From the NCBI RefSeq assembly GCF_001653755.1, contig NZ_CP015125.1, forward strand, positions 1,622,501 to 1,686,500: 64,000 nt of DNA. Reading direction: 5' to 3'. The DNA comes from Dokdonia donghaensis DSW-1 (GTDB lineage Bacteria; Bacteroidota; Bacteroidia; Flavobacteriales; Flavobacteriaceae). A program made the position numbers and the translations under genes. The notes under the pieces are model-generated. The model made no database searches, was not told the origin of the DNA, and worked only from the letters and a program-made list of their open reading frames with translations. Positions 40,313-48,763 of this stretch are shown piece after piece (the stretch's first letter is position 1; each line of letters begins with the position of its first letter).

Positions 40313-41476
40313 ATGGCAAAGATTTTAATTATAGAAGATGAGGCTGCGATAAGACGCGTTCTTACTAAGATATTATCTGAAGAGAGTAAGGACTATCAGG
40401 TAGAAGAAGCTGGAGATGGCCTAGAGGGTATAAATAAAATTCGAGAAGAAGATTATGACCTTGTACTTTGTGATATTAAAATGCCAAAAATGGATGGTGT
40501 TGAGGTACTAGAGGCCGCTCGTAAACTCAAGCCAGAAGTGCCTATGGTAATGATCTCTGGTCACGGTGATCTTGATACGGCTGTAAACACAATGCGCCTG
40601 GGCGCTTTTGATTATATATCAAAACCACCAGACCTTAATAGATTACTTAACACCGTGCGCAACGCACTAGACCGCAAAACGCTCGTGGTAGAAAATATAA
40701 AGCTCAAAAAGAAAGTGAGCAAGAAGTACGAGATGGTAGGTGAGAGTGAAGAAATAGGGCAGATCAAAGCGATGATTGAGAAGGTGGCTCCTACAGATGC
40801 CCGCGTGCTCATTACGGGACCTAATGGAACAGGTAAAGAACTTGTGGCGCACTGGCTACACGAAAAAAGTGAGCGTTCTAAAGGACCACTTGTAGAGGTA
40901 AACTGTGCCGCAATACCTTCAGAGCTTATAGAAAGTGAACTTTTTGGCCACGTAAAAGGAGCTTTTACAAGTGCAAATAAGGATCGCGCAGGTAAATTTG
41001 AAGCAGCAAATGGAGGTACCATATTTCTTGATGAGATAGGCGATATGAGCCTATCTGCACAAGCCAAAGTACTAAGAGCACTACAAGAAAGTAGAGTGCA
41101 GCGAGTAGGTAGTGATAAAGACATTAAAGTAGACGTGCGCGTAGTAGCAGCGACTAATAAAAACCTAAAGCAAGAAATTGCAGATGGAAACTTTAGAGAA
41201 GATTTATATCACAGGCTTGCGGTTATACTCATTAAAGTACCTGCACTTAATGACCGTCGTAACGATATTCCTATTCTTATAGCACATTTTGCAAAGAAGA
41301 TCTCGCAAGAGCAAGGCACAGCGCTTAAAACATTTTCAAGCAAAGCCATAGACCTTTTAAAAGCTTATGACTGGACGGGTAATATACGAGAATTACGCAA
41401 CGTGGTTGAGCGTCTTATTATCTTAAGTGGGGCAGAGGTTACAGAGGGAGATGTAAAACTATTTGCAAGTAAATAA
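40313..41476 (+). CDS. NtrC-family sigma-54 activator lacking a DNA-binding domain
   Basis: The 387-residue protein has a receiver domain (1-120) with the phospho-Asp in LVLCDIKMPK (about Asp54), then an AAA+ domain (140-375) with Walker A ITGPNGTGKE, Walker B GGTIFLDEIGDM and the Arg-finger region FREDLYHRL. The sigma-54 contact loop reads GAFTSA, not the usual GAFTGA. The protein stops at ...VTEGDVKLFASK, with no Fis-type helix-turn-helix. Activators without DNA-binding domains, such as FlgR of Helicobacter and CtcC of Chlamydia, are known and act from solution. The histidine kinase is not in this window. Confidence 0.92.
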   Translation: MAKILIIEDEAAIRRVLTKILSEESKDYQVEEAGDGLEGINKIREEDYDLVLCDIKMPKMDGVEVLEAARKLKPEVPMVMISGHGDLDTAVNTMRLGAFDYISKPPDLNRLLNTVRNALDRKTLVVENIKLKKKVSKKYEMVGESEEIGQIKAMIEKVAPTDARVLITGPNGTGKELVAHWLHEKSERSKGPLVEVNCAAIPSELIESELFGHVKGAFTSANKDRAGKFEAANGGTIFLDEIGDMSLSAQAKVLRALQESRVQRVGSDKDIKVDVRVVAATNKNLKQEIADGNFREDLYHRLAVILIKVPALNDRRNDIPILIAHFAKKISQEQGTALKTFSSKAIDLLKAYDWTGNIRELRNVVERLIILSGAEVTEGDVKLFASK

Positions 41477-41484
41477 CAGATGGT

Positions 41485-42363
41485 ATGAGTGATATGGATT
41501 ACAACACATTTAAGGTAACAGCGCCCGTAAAGCTTTCAGATAAGAGCACGACGCTTTTTCAAGATCAAGAAGAAAAAGAACTAGAGAAAAAACTCAAAAA
41601 AGTACGCAAGAAGCTCGGTAAACTTCAAGACACAATGTACGCACACGATAAGTATGCGGTACTCGTATGTTTGCAGGGTATGGATACCTCTGGTAAAGAT
41701 AGTCTCATACGCGAGGTATTTAAAGACTTTAATGCCCGCGGTGTTGAGGTGCAAAGTTTTAAAGTGCCTACAGACCTTGAGCTAGGTCACGATTATCTAT
41801 GGCGCCACTATATCGCACTACCCCAGAGAGGAAAATTTGCCGTACACAACCGTACACATTATGAAAATGTGCTAGTTACTCGCGTACACCCGCAATACAT
41901 TCTGGGCGAAAACCTTCCAGGTATAAACACCGTAGAAGATGTAAATCAAGCCTTCTGGGATAAGCGTTTTGAACAGATCAAAAACTTTGAAAAGCATCTT
42001 GTAGAAAACGGTACACTCATCTATAAATTCTTTTTGCATCTATCAAAAGATGAACAAAAAAATAGACTACTACGCCGCCTTGAGAAAAAGGAAAAAAATT
42101 GGAAATTTTCTGCCGGTGACCTTAAAGAGCGCAAGCTATGGGACACCTATCAAACCTATTATGAAGACGCCATAAACCGCACCTCTACAGATAAAGCACC
42201 TTGGTATGTAATTCCAGCAGATAATAAGTCAGCAGCTCGTCTAGCGGTAGCAAGTATATTGCTAGAGACACTCTCACAATATAAAGATATACAAGAGCCA
42301 GAGCTAGATGATAAAACAAAGGCAAATCTTTCAGCATACAAAGAACAGTTAGAAAATGAATAA
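41485..42363 (+). CDS. polyphosphate kinase 2 family protein
   Basis: The 292-residue protein fits PPK2: Walker A-like CLQGMDTSGKDSLI, the VPTDLELGHDYLWRHY segment, GTLIYKFFLHLSKDEQKNRL and WKFSAGDLKERKLWD. PPK2 enzymes use polyphosphate to phosphorylate nucleotides (GDP/ADP, or AMP depending on class). The length fits a single-domain class I or III enzyme, and the class cannot be settled here. It follows the sigma-54 activator by 8 bases and overlaps the next gene by 8 bases. Confidence 0.9.
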   Translation: MSDMDYNTFKVTAPVKLSDKSTTLFQDQEEKELEKKLKKVRKKLGKLQDTMYAHDKYAVLVCLQGMDTSGKDSLIREVFKDFNARGVEVQSFKVPTDLELGHDYLWRHYIALPQRGKFAVHNRTHYENVLVTRVHPQYILGENLPGINTVEDVNQAFWDKRFEQIKNFEKHLVENGTLIYKFFLHLSKDEQKNRLLRRLEKKEKNWKFSAGDLKERKLWDTYQTYYEDAINRTSTDKAPWYVIPADNKSAARLAVASILLETLSQYKDIQEPELDDKTKANLSAYKEQLENE

Positions 42364-43783
42364 AGTACTCAAAAACATCTTTACCGTTGCCGTAGTGGTA
42401 GGGACTTCCGCTTTCGCGAAAGCGCAAAACGACTCAATCACAGTTCGTAAGATCTACACAGAAGCATTAACAAAAGGGCAGAGCTACCAGTGGCTCGATT
42501 ACTTGTCTAACGATATAGGCTCTCGACTAAGCGGAAGTCTAGGTGCCGAAAGAGCCGTAACCTGGACAAAAGCCGAGCTTGAAAAAGCAGGTCTTGATAA
42601 AGTCTGGTTACAACCCGTAATGGTACCTAAGTGGGTACGTGGCGAGGCAGAAAGAGCACATATAGAAGGAGAAAATGCACGCATAACCTCTGTGCCTATT
42701 TGTGCACTAGGAGGATCTGTGGCAACTAAGTCTGTAGGACTTAGAGCAAACGTAGTAGAGGTAATGGGTATAGAGGAGCTCAAAGCGCTAGGAGAAGAAA
42801 ATGTAAAGGGCAAAATAGTCTTTTATAATCGCCCTATGAATGATGAGCTTATACGCACCTTTCAAGCGTATGGTGGTTGTGTAGACCAGCGATATGCAGG
42901 CGCTATGGAGGCTGCAAAGCTAGGTGCAGTGGGAGTGATAGTAAGGTCTGTTACGCACAGTATAGATGATTACCCACATACGGGGTCTATGTCTTATGGA
43001 GATTTACCTATTTCAAAACGTATACCTGCAGCTGCCATAAGTACAAAAGGGGCAAACCTGTTAAGTACATCTTTAAAGCTCAATCCAGAGTTAAAATTCT
43101 TTTACAAGATGTCTTGTAAAAATATGGGAGAAGTTGAGTCGTACAATGTAATAGGTGAGATAACAGGGAGTGAGTTTCCTAATAAATATATGGTTGTAGG
43201 AGGTCATCTAGACTCTTGGGATCTAGGAGATGGCTCTCACGATGATGGCGCAGGAGTTGTGCAGAGTATGGAAGTGTTACGACTTATGAAGGCAGTAGGT
43301 TATAAACCTAAGCATAGCATACGTGTGGTATTATTTATGAATGAAGAAAACGGTTTGCGTGGAGGTAGAAAATATGCAGAAGAAGCTAAGGCAAAAGGTG
43401 AGCAACACATCTTTGCCCTAGAGAGTGACTCAGGTGGGTTTACACCTAGAGGCTTCTCCTTTGATACAGATGATCGTAACTATAATGAAGTACTAAGCTG
43501 GAAATCACTTTTTGAGCCTTACCTCATACACGACTTTACAAGAGGAGGTAGTGGTGCAGATATTGGTCCGCTTAAAGCTACAAATGATGGGATTGTACTA
43601 GCTGGTTTACGACCAGACTCGCAACGTTATTTTGACCATCACCACGCGGCAATTGATACTTTTGATGCGGTAAATAAACGAGAACTAGAACTAGGTGCAG
43701 CAACTATGACAAGTCTAGTGTACTTAATGGATAATTATATTCAAAAGCCTGCCAAATTAATACAGGCACCCATAAAGCAATAA
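42356..43783 (+). CDS. secreted M28-family metallopeptidase
   Basis: The 475-residue protein has a signal peptide whose cleavage site AFAKA-Q (after Ala23) is encoded by a copy of the dispersed palindrome (42409). The PA-type insert domain precedes an M28 catalytic domain: GGHLDSWDLGDGSHDDGAG (His and Asp zinc ligands) and FMNEENGLRGGRKYA (catalytic Glu), then LESDSGGF and the final HHHAAIDTFDAV. It resembles carboxypeptidase Q/aminopeptidase of the M28 family. It probably trims extracellular peptides. The gene overlaps the PPK2 stop. Confidence 0.92.
   Translation: MNKVLKNIFTVAVVVGTSAFAKAQNDSITVRKIYTEALTKGQSYQWLDYLSNDIGSRLSGSLGAERAVTWTKAELEKAGLDKVWLQPVMVPKWVRGEAERAHIEGENARITSVPICALGGSVATKSVGLRANVVEVMGIEELKALGEENVKGKIVFYNRPMNDELIRTFQAYGGCVDQRYAGAMEAAKLGAVGVIVRSVTHSIDDYPHTGSMSYGDLPISKRIPAAAISTKGANLLSTSLKLNPELKFFYKMSCKNMGEVESYNVIGEITGSEFPNKYMVVGGHLDSWDLGDGSHDDGAGVVQSMEVLRLMKAVGYKPKHSIRVVLFMNEENGLRGGRKYAEEAKAKGEQHIFALESDSGGFTPRGFSFDTDDRNYNEVLSWKSLFEPYLIHDFTRGGSGADIGPLKATNDGIVLAGLRPDSQRYFDHHHAAIDTFDAVNKRELELGAATMTSLVYLMDNYIQKPAKLIQAPIKQ
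42409..42424. repeat. dispersed palindrome encoding a signal-peptidase site
   Basis: An exact copy encoding AFAKA at residues 19-23 of the M28 peptidase. The A-K-A is the AxA cleavage motif, so an inserted palindrome provides or has replaced a functional cleavage site. Confidence 0.95.
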
Positions 43784-43788
43784 GGGTT

Positions 43789-44163
43789 TTAGATAATGCC
43801 TTTTTCTTGATAAATGGCAATACCTTTATCTATCATATCACTAATGGATGCTTCTAGCGAGGCGTCCATTTTTTTTATATGAAAACAACTCTTGCCCTTA
43901 AGACATTTTTTAAGTGCAGGGTCTAGGTCTGTAAAAGCCGCAACATCTGTATAAATGGGGAAGAAGTAAAGTCTGCAGTCTTTGGGTTTGGGTATCACAC
44001 TTGCAAAGTAATGACCATCAACTTTTTGTTTGCCTTGCATTGTCGGTATAGTTCCCGCCGCCTCAAGACCCGCGCTGTCGTCTTTTCTTAGTTGTAGCTT
44101 GTCTTCGTGTGCTTTAATAAGTGTTCTTAAAGCTAGGTCTATTTCTATAGGGTTAGTGAGCAT
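43789..44163 (-). CDS. DUF1801-like small protein
   Basis: The 124-residue protein has a DUF1801/YdhG-type pattern: HYFASVIPKPKDCRLYFFPIYTD, then KCLKGKSCFHIKKMDASLEASI and a helical end. Function is not known for the family. It lies on the minus strand between convergent and divergent neighbours, with 5 bases to the M28 gene. Start ATG at 44163 with no overlap. Confidence 0.65.
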   Translation of the reverse strand: MLTNPIEIDLALRTLIKAHEDKLQLRKDDSAGLEAAGTIPTMQGKQKVDGHYFASVIPKPKDCRLYFFPIYTDVAAFTDLDPALKKCLKGKSCFHIKKMDASLEASISDMIDKGIAIYQEKGII

Positions 44164-44250
44164 AGGTATTATGTACTATGTGATTAATGCTTTAAGATAA
44201 GAATTTGCTATTAAACTACTCGGTCTTTGTTTATGGATGAAGTATTTTTG

Positions 44251-44266
44251 CGCTTTCGCGAAAGCG
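44251..44266. repeat. dispersed palindrome CGCTTTCGCGAAAGCG, intergenic copy
   Basis: An exact copy 18 bases upstream of the MATE transporter start, in the intergenic space to the divergent gene ending at 44163. Confidence 0.95.
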
Positions 44267-44284
44267 TAAAAAAAATCCAACCTA

Positions 44285-45631
44285 ATGCAGTTTTCAGACT
44301 ACACAAAAGAATTTGGCACAAACCTTAAAATAGCATTTCCTATTATGCTGGGGCAGCTGGGTCACATACTTGTAGCACTTGCAGATAACTTGATGGTAGG
44401 ACAATTAGGAGCAGCACAACTGGCGGCTGTAAGCCTAGGTAACAGTCTCGTTTTTATAGCACTCTCTATAGGTATAGGTTTTTCATTTGCCATCACGCCA
44501 CTTGTGGCAGAGGCAGATGGTCAGGGTAATATAGAAAAGGGGAGACTGCACTTTCACCACGGGGTGATTATGTGTGCTGTAAACGGTGTGTTGCTTTTTG
44601 TAACCTTGCTTATTGCAAAGCCTGTTTTGTATATGCTAGATCAACCACCAGAGGTGGTGGCGCTTGCGATACCTTACCTTGAGATTGTAGCGCTGTCTAT
44701 GATTCCGCTTATGATTTTTCAAGCATTTAAGCAGTTTGCAGATGGATTATCACAAACTAAATATGCGATGTATGCTACCATACTTGCAAATATTGTAAAT
44801 GTCTTATTTAACTATGTGCTCATTTACGGGATTTGGATTTTCCCAAGACTTGAGGTAGAAGGTGCTGCCTGGGGAACACTCATATCACGATTTTTTATGC
44901 TGGGACTGTTGATATTTATGCTTTCGCGAAAGCGTAAATTTAAATCTTACTTTTTCTGGGATGGAGCGAGTCACATAAGGCTTAGCGAGTTTAAAACACT
45001 TATAAAATTAGGTTTTCCTACAGCCTTACAAATGCTTTTTGAAGTAGGGGTGTTTACGGCAGCTATTTTCTTATCTGGTATTCTGGGGACTAATGCCCAG
45101 GCGGCAAATCAAATTGCGCTTAATCTTGCGTCTATGACATTTATGATAGCTGTAGGGCTGGGAGTCACGGGTACCATACGTGTAGGAAACCAAAAGGGCA
45201 AAAGGGATTATCCAAATTTGAGGCGTATCGCTTTTTCTATCTTTATACTTTGTTTCCTTATCGAGGCGGTCTTTGCTGTAGGTTTTATAGTGCTTAAAGA
45301 CTGGTTGCCTCCTTTTTATATAGATAATCCAGAGGTGATATTTATGGCAGCACAGTTGCTTGTTGTGGCAGCATTGTTTCAGCTCAGCGATGGAGTGCAA
45401 GTTACGATTCTAGGTGCGTTGAGAGGTTTACAAGATGTAAATATTCCTACAGTGATATGTTTTATAGCTTACTGGGTAATAGGCTTCCCGGTGATGTGGT
45501 ATTTTGGGAAAGAGGCGCAAATGGGTGTACAAGGCATCTGGGTAGGGCTACTGGTAGGGCTCACAGCATCTGCCACAATGCTATACTTTAGATTTAACTA
45601 CCTTAGTAAAAAGTTGATAAGTGGGGTGTAA
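44285..45631 (+). CDS. MATE-family multidrug efflux transporter
   Basis: The 448-residue protein has 12 membrane helices in the two-fold repeat of MATE carriers: IMLGQLGHILVALADNLMVGQLGAAQLAAVSLGNSL in the first half and ALQMLFEVGVFTAAIFLSG in the second. MATE proteins exchange Na+ or H+ for organic cations. A palindrome copy (44919) is read as LSRKR in a cytoplasmic loop after helix 6. The next gene encodes a small acidic protein and lies 35 bases downstream. Confidence 0.93.
   Translation: MQFSDYTKEFGTNLKIAFPIMLGQLGHILVALADNLMVGQLGAAQLAAVSLGNSLVFIALSIGIGFSFAITPLVAEADGQGNIEKGRLHFHHGVIMCAVNGVLLFVTLLIAKPVLYMLDQPPEVVALAIPYLEIVALSMIPLMIFQAFKQFADGLSQTKYAMYATILANIVNVLFNYVLIYGIWIFPRLEVEGAAWGTLISRFFMLGLLIFMLSRKRKFKSYFFWDGASHIRLSEFKTLIKLGFPTALQMLFEVGVFTAAIFLSGILGTNAQAANQIALNLASMTFMIAVGLGVTGTIRVGNQKGKRDYPNLRRIAFSIFILCFLIEAVFAVGFIVLKDWLPPFYIDNPEVIFMAAQLLVVAALFQLSDGVQVTILGALRGLQDVNIPTVICFIAYWVIGFPVMWYFGKEAQMGVQGIWVGLLVGLTASATMLYFRFNYLSKKLISGV
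44919..44934. repeat. dispersed palindrome inside the MATE gene
   Basis: TGCTTTCGCGAAAGCG, with one flanking base changed. It is read as Met-Leu-Ser-Arg-Lys-Arg, in a positively charged cytoplasmic loop between two membrane halves. Confidence 0.92.
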
Positions 45632-45666
45632 CCGCACCATAACAAGAGATATATAAATAGATAATT

Positions 45667-45897
45667 ATGACAGTACCAAAGTTCTTACTAGGTGATAATT
45701 CAGATTTTTCTGATCATATTTTTGTGATTCATACAGAGTTTCCTCGTTTTATAATAGATCTCACTATTGATGAGATAGAGTGGTTTGAAGAGTTTGACCG
45801 TCAAGACGAAGATGAGCTTGCCTCAGAGACCGAAAATGCTATAAAAGAAGCTACAGAGTGGTACGACGCCGAAATGGAAAAATTTGAGAAAGAGTAG
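45667..45897 (+). CDS. small acidic protein of unknown function
   Basis: The 76-residue protein is rich in Glu and Asp (FEEFDRQDEDELASETENA). It begins with a mixed alpha/beta N-terminus, TVPKFLLGDNSDFSDHIFVIHTEFPRFI, and ends in a charged helix. No known domain. It starts 35 bases after the MATE gene and ends 3 bases before the PAP2 gene, so it is co-transcribed. I do not recognise a function. The reading frame has good codon use and is unlikely to be spurious. Confidence 0.75.
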   Translation: MTVPKFLLGDNSDFSDHIFVIHTEFPRFIIDLTIDEIEWFEEFDRQDEDELASETENAIKEATEWYDAEMEKFEKE

Positions 45898-45900
45898 GTA

Positions 45901-46470
45901 ATGGAGCAACTCGTACAGTATGATCAAGAGCTTTTTTTATTTTTAAACGGTCTAGGTAGTACCACCTGGGATCAGTTCTGGCTTATTGTAACAAATAAGC
46001 TTAGCTCTATACCCTTATATGCGCTCTTACTTTTCTTTATTTACAAGCAGTACGGGATGAAGGGTACACTCATTACTGTGGTATGCGTAGCATTACTCAT
46101 TACTGGGGTAGACCAACTTGCAAATGCTTTTAAGCACGGTTTTATGAGACCAAGACCGTGTAGAGTTGCCGCTTTTGAAACTACCATAAGATACATTGCA
46201 GAGCGTTGTGGTCGTTATGGATATTATTCTGCACACGCTGGTAATAGTATGGCTGTTGCCGTTTTTGCAGGTCTAGCGCTTAGGCGTAGTTATAAGAATT
46301 TGATTTTCTTTTTACTTTTTTGGTCTGCGCTAGTCGGTTATAGTCGCATTTATGTGGGAGTACATTATCCTGGCGATGTCCTTACTGGGTGGATTATAGG
46401 AGCAGCCATAGGCTATGGTCTTTATAAATTGCAGCAGTTTTTGATTGTGAAATATGGTCAGAGATCTTGA
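45901..46470 (+). CDS. PAP2-family membrane phosphatase
   Basis: The 189-residue protein has five or six membrane helices and the PAP2 catalytic motifs: KHGFMRPRPC (motif 1), YSAHAGNSMAVAVFAG (motif 2, with the His) and SRIYVGVHYPGDVLTG (motif 3). Enzymes of this class dephosphorylate undecaprenyl pyrophosphate or lipid phosphates on the periplasmic side. A 13-base overlap with the convergent lipoprotein gene at 46458 is present. Confidence 0.92.
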   Translation: MEQLVQYDQELFLFLNGLGSTTWDQFWLIVTNKLSSIPLYALLLFFIYKQYGMKGTLITVVCVALLITGVDQLANAFKHGFMRPRPCRVAAFETTIRYIAERCGRYGYYSAHAGNSMAVAVFAGLALRRSYKNLIFFLLFWSALVGYSRIYVGVHYPGDVLTGWIIGAAIGYGLYKLQQFLIVKYGQRS

Positions 46471-46949
46471 CACTCTTTACCAGGGGTAAATGGTGTATAA
46501 GTATCTTTATACTCCTTACGTATACTCACACCATTAGGAATGTTGCGGAAATCTAGGTATATAGATATTTTTGCTGGCTCTGTAAGCTTGCTATAGGTGG
46601 CTTTATAATTGTACATTACAACAGAATGACCATTGCCATATATCTTCCCTAATTCTAGATTCTCTAGCTTGCCAAAGTCCTTATTTATCAATTCACAAGT
46701 ACATTCTATTTTTTTTGCAGAGAGCCCTCTACTTAATCCATTACTTACTTTAGGACCATCTAACCATTCCTTTAGTAGTTGTTGATCTTGTGGTGATTTA
46801 CAGTGGTTAAAGTAAAAAAGTGCGGCATTATGAGCAATGTCTTTACTTTTTTGTGACAGCTGATTTTCTTTAATAGAAATAGGTTCAAATGAAGATTTGC
46901 AAGCTGTGATTACTATCAGACAGAGAACTATAAGTATTATCTTATTCAT
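46458..46949 (-). CDS. lipoprotein of unknown function
   Basis: The 163-residue protein starts with a lipoprotein signal ending VITACKS (Cys17). No known domain is recognised. Visible features are NHCKSPQDQQLLKEWLDGP and a CTCELI/CQDL pair of cysteines, which could form a disulfide. The start is coupled to meaB: the stop of meaB and this start overlap by 8 bases. It also overlaps the convergent PAP2 gene. An envelope function is likely from the signal alone. Confidence 0.7.
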   Translation of the reverse strand: MNKIILIVLCLIVITACKSSFEPISIKENQLSQKSKDIAHNAALFYFNHCKSPQDQQLLKEWLDGPKVSNGLSRGLSAKKIECTCELINKDFGKLENLELGKIYGNGHSVVMYNYKATYSKLTEPAKISIYLDFRNIPNGVSIRKEYKDTYTPFTPGKECQDL

Positions 46950-47988
46950 TAGCGAGTTTTAATAGTTGCTGTGCGGCTATAAAGGGAGAAACCTCTCCCT
47001 GAGCTACTTTAGATAAGACAGCATCTAGTTTACTTACCACCTTCTCATTTACATAAAATGCGTCTTTGAGCTTATTTTCTATAGTTTGTAGTAGCCAGAA
47101 TTTATTTTGCTCGGCTCTTTTTGTTTCAAAATACGTTGAGGTTTTTGTTGTTGCGGTATAATCAGATATGAGTTTCCATACCTCTTCAATCCCCGTGTTT
47201 TCTAGCGCGCTACAGGTTGTAACCTTTGGTGTCCAGTTGCTGGGTTTAGGAGGGAAAAGGTGTAACGCTTTCGCGAAAGCGGTCTTAGCCAGCTTTGCAG
47301 CTTTTGTATTACCACCGTCTGCTTTATTGATCACTATGGCATCTGCCATCTCAATAATACCTCTTTTAATGCCTTGTAGCTCATCACCAGCCCCAGCTAG
47401 TTTGAGTAGCAAAAAGAAGTCTACCATAGAGTGTACGATGGTCTCGCTCTGACCTACACCCACCGTTTCGATAATAATCACGTTATAACCTGCAGCTTCA
47501 CAAAGGATGATGGCTTCTCGTGTTTTACGAGCTACACCTCCCAGAGATTTTCCAGATGCGCTGGGACGTATGTAAGCTTTAGGGTTTTGAGCAAGTGTAT
47601 ACATTCTAGTTTTATCACCTAGAATACTACCGTGGGAGACTGAGCTTGTAGGGTCTACCGCTAGTACGGCAACTTTATGTCCTTGTGAGGTAAGATAGTT
47701 ACCAAAGGTTTCTATAAAAGTACTCTTGCCTACGCCAGGCACGCCGGTAATACCTATCCTTACAGATTTATTAGCCTTACTAAGGCAAGCTTCTATAAGT
47801 TGTTGTCCTTTATCTTGATGTGATTGTACAGTGCTCTCTATGAGAGTGATACCTTGAGATAGTGCCGTGATATCTCCTTGAGCTATAGCAGTTGCTAGCT
47901 CTTGAGTATTTATAGTTTTTTGCCTTTTACGAGTCTTGTAAAACGCAGGATTAATACTCTTGTTGATATGTGTTGCATCTTTACTCAC
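46942..47988 (-). CDS. meaB: MeaB-type GTPase (methylmalonyl-CoA mutase chaperone)
   Basis: The 348-residue protein has the G3E-family P-loop GITGVPGVGKST, the Mg-binding VDPTSSVSHGSILGD region, ETVGVGQSE and the NKADG base-recognition motif. The MeaB/ArgK family loads and protects adenosylcobalamin in methylmalonyl-CoA mutase. A palindrome copy is translated as AFAKA at residues 237-241, in a helix just before the PKPSNWTP segment. The PduO-type adenosyltransferase at 57091 supplies the same cofactor, while the mutase genes are not in this window. Older annotations call this LAO/AO transport ATPase. Confidence 0.93.
   Translation of the reverse strand: MSKDATHINKSINPAFYKTRKRQKTINTQELATAIAQGDITALSQGITLIESTVQSHQDKGQQLIEACLSKANKSVRIGITGVPGVGKSTFIETFGNYLTSQGHKVAVLAVDPTSSVSHGSILGDKTRMYTLAQNPKAYIRPSASGKSLGGVARKTREAIILCEAAGYNVIIIETVGVGQSETIVHSMVDFFLLLKLAGAGDELQGIKRGIIEMADAIVINKADGGNTKAAKLAKTAFAKALHLFPPKPSNWTPKVTTCSALENTGIEEVWKLISDYTATTKTSTYFETKRAEQNKFWLLQTIENKLKDAFYVNEKVVSKLDAVLSKVAQGEVSPFIAAQQLLKLANE
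47266..47281. repeat. dispersed palindrome inside meaB
   Basis: An exact copy, in the AFAKA frame on the minus strand (residues 237-241). Confidence 0.95.
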
Positions 47989-48080
47989 AGAAGTACCAAA
48001 TTACTACTTTCTTCATAATTATGTGAGTTTAAGAGTTGCGTTTTATCCCTAAAAGAATTGCTAAGGGTAAAGAAGTAAAA

Positions 48081-48554
48081 CTAGAGTTGTGAGTCTTTGT
48101 ACTTCTTTTTGACCTTTGCTTTAAGCTTTGCAAGATCTGCGTGTGATTGCTTTATCTGGAACTCCATAGGTACTAGCACTTCTAATATGTGCACGGGTAA
48201 CCAGCTGTCATCTATAAGACGTTTGAGAAGTATGAGCACCATCTCGTCTTGAATCATACAAGCGCCCACAATGTTTGTAGGTGTTTTATGCTCCATAGCA
48301 GCTATTACATCTAGCCAGTCACGATCTGCACTACCCTTTACAATATCTAGCCTGTTTGGCGTGATACCTTCTTCTGCCATTCGGGATACTATCTTGTGAC
48401 AAAACTTATTGCGGCTTACGCTTTCCTTAGCTAGAAATCTTTTATACTCTGTAATCTCAACTTCTTCTGCAGCATTAAAATAGCGACGCTCTGCCCAGAA
48501 ACATTCGTCTAGCAGGTCGTTAAGATTTTCATATGCAATATCGAGGTGATTCAT
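48081..48554 (-). CDS. helical protein of unknown function
   Basis: The 157-residue soluble protein is predicted almost entirely helical: YENLNDLLDECFWAERRYF, RFLAKESVSRNKFCHKI and LAKLKAKVKKKYK at the end. The pattern of four long amphipathic helices resembles a ferritin-like or DUF2383-type bundle, but no metal-ligand set is obvious, so I leave it unnamed. It stands alone between meaB and the divergent sigma-factor operon. Confidence 0.7.
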   Translation of the reverse strand: MNHLDIAYENLNDLLDECFWAERRYFNAAEEVEITEYKRFLAKESVSRNKFCHKIVSRMAEEGITPNRLDIVKGSADRDWLDVIAAMEHKTPTNIVGACMIQDEMVLILLKRLIDDSWLPVHILEVLVPMEFQIKQSHADLAKLKAKVKKKYKDSQL

Positions 48555-48686
48555 ATACTGAGCTTCAAATATAGACTAGTCGCAGTATTTAAAATAGTCT
48601 TACTTCATTATTACTTAAAAATTATGAATAGTTTATTTATAATCTAGTAGTATCTTAATGGGCTGTTAACTCAAAAAAAATAAAAC

Positions 48687-48717
48687 TTTTTGCAACATTG
48701 CAAAAAAGACCTCGTCT
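48687..48717 (+). promoter_or_regulatory. candidate ECF-type autoregulated promoter with palindrome
   Basis: TTTTTGCAA and TTGCAAAAA form a 9-bp inverted repeat with a 2-base spacer (48687-48706). Within it GCAAC (48692-48696) is followed after 16 bases by CGTCT (48713-48717), the -35/-10 pattern of many ECF sigma promoters. It lies about 50 bases upstream of the sigma gene, as expected for autoregulation. Confidence 0.5.
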
Positions 48718-48763
48718 TTAAGAAGAATAGCAATAATAAACCAATCAAAACCAACCATCCATT

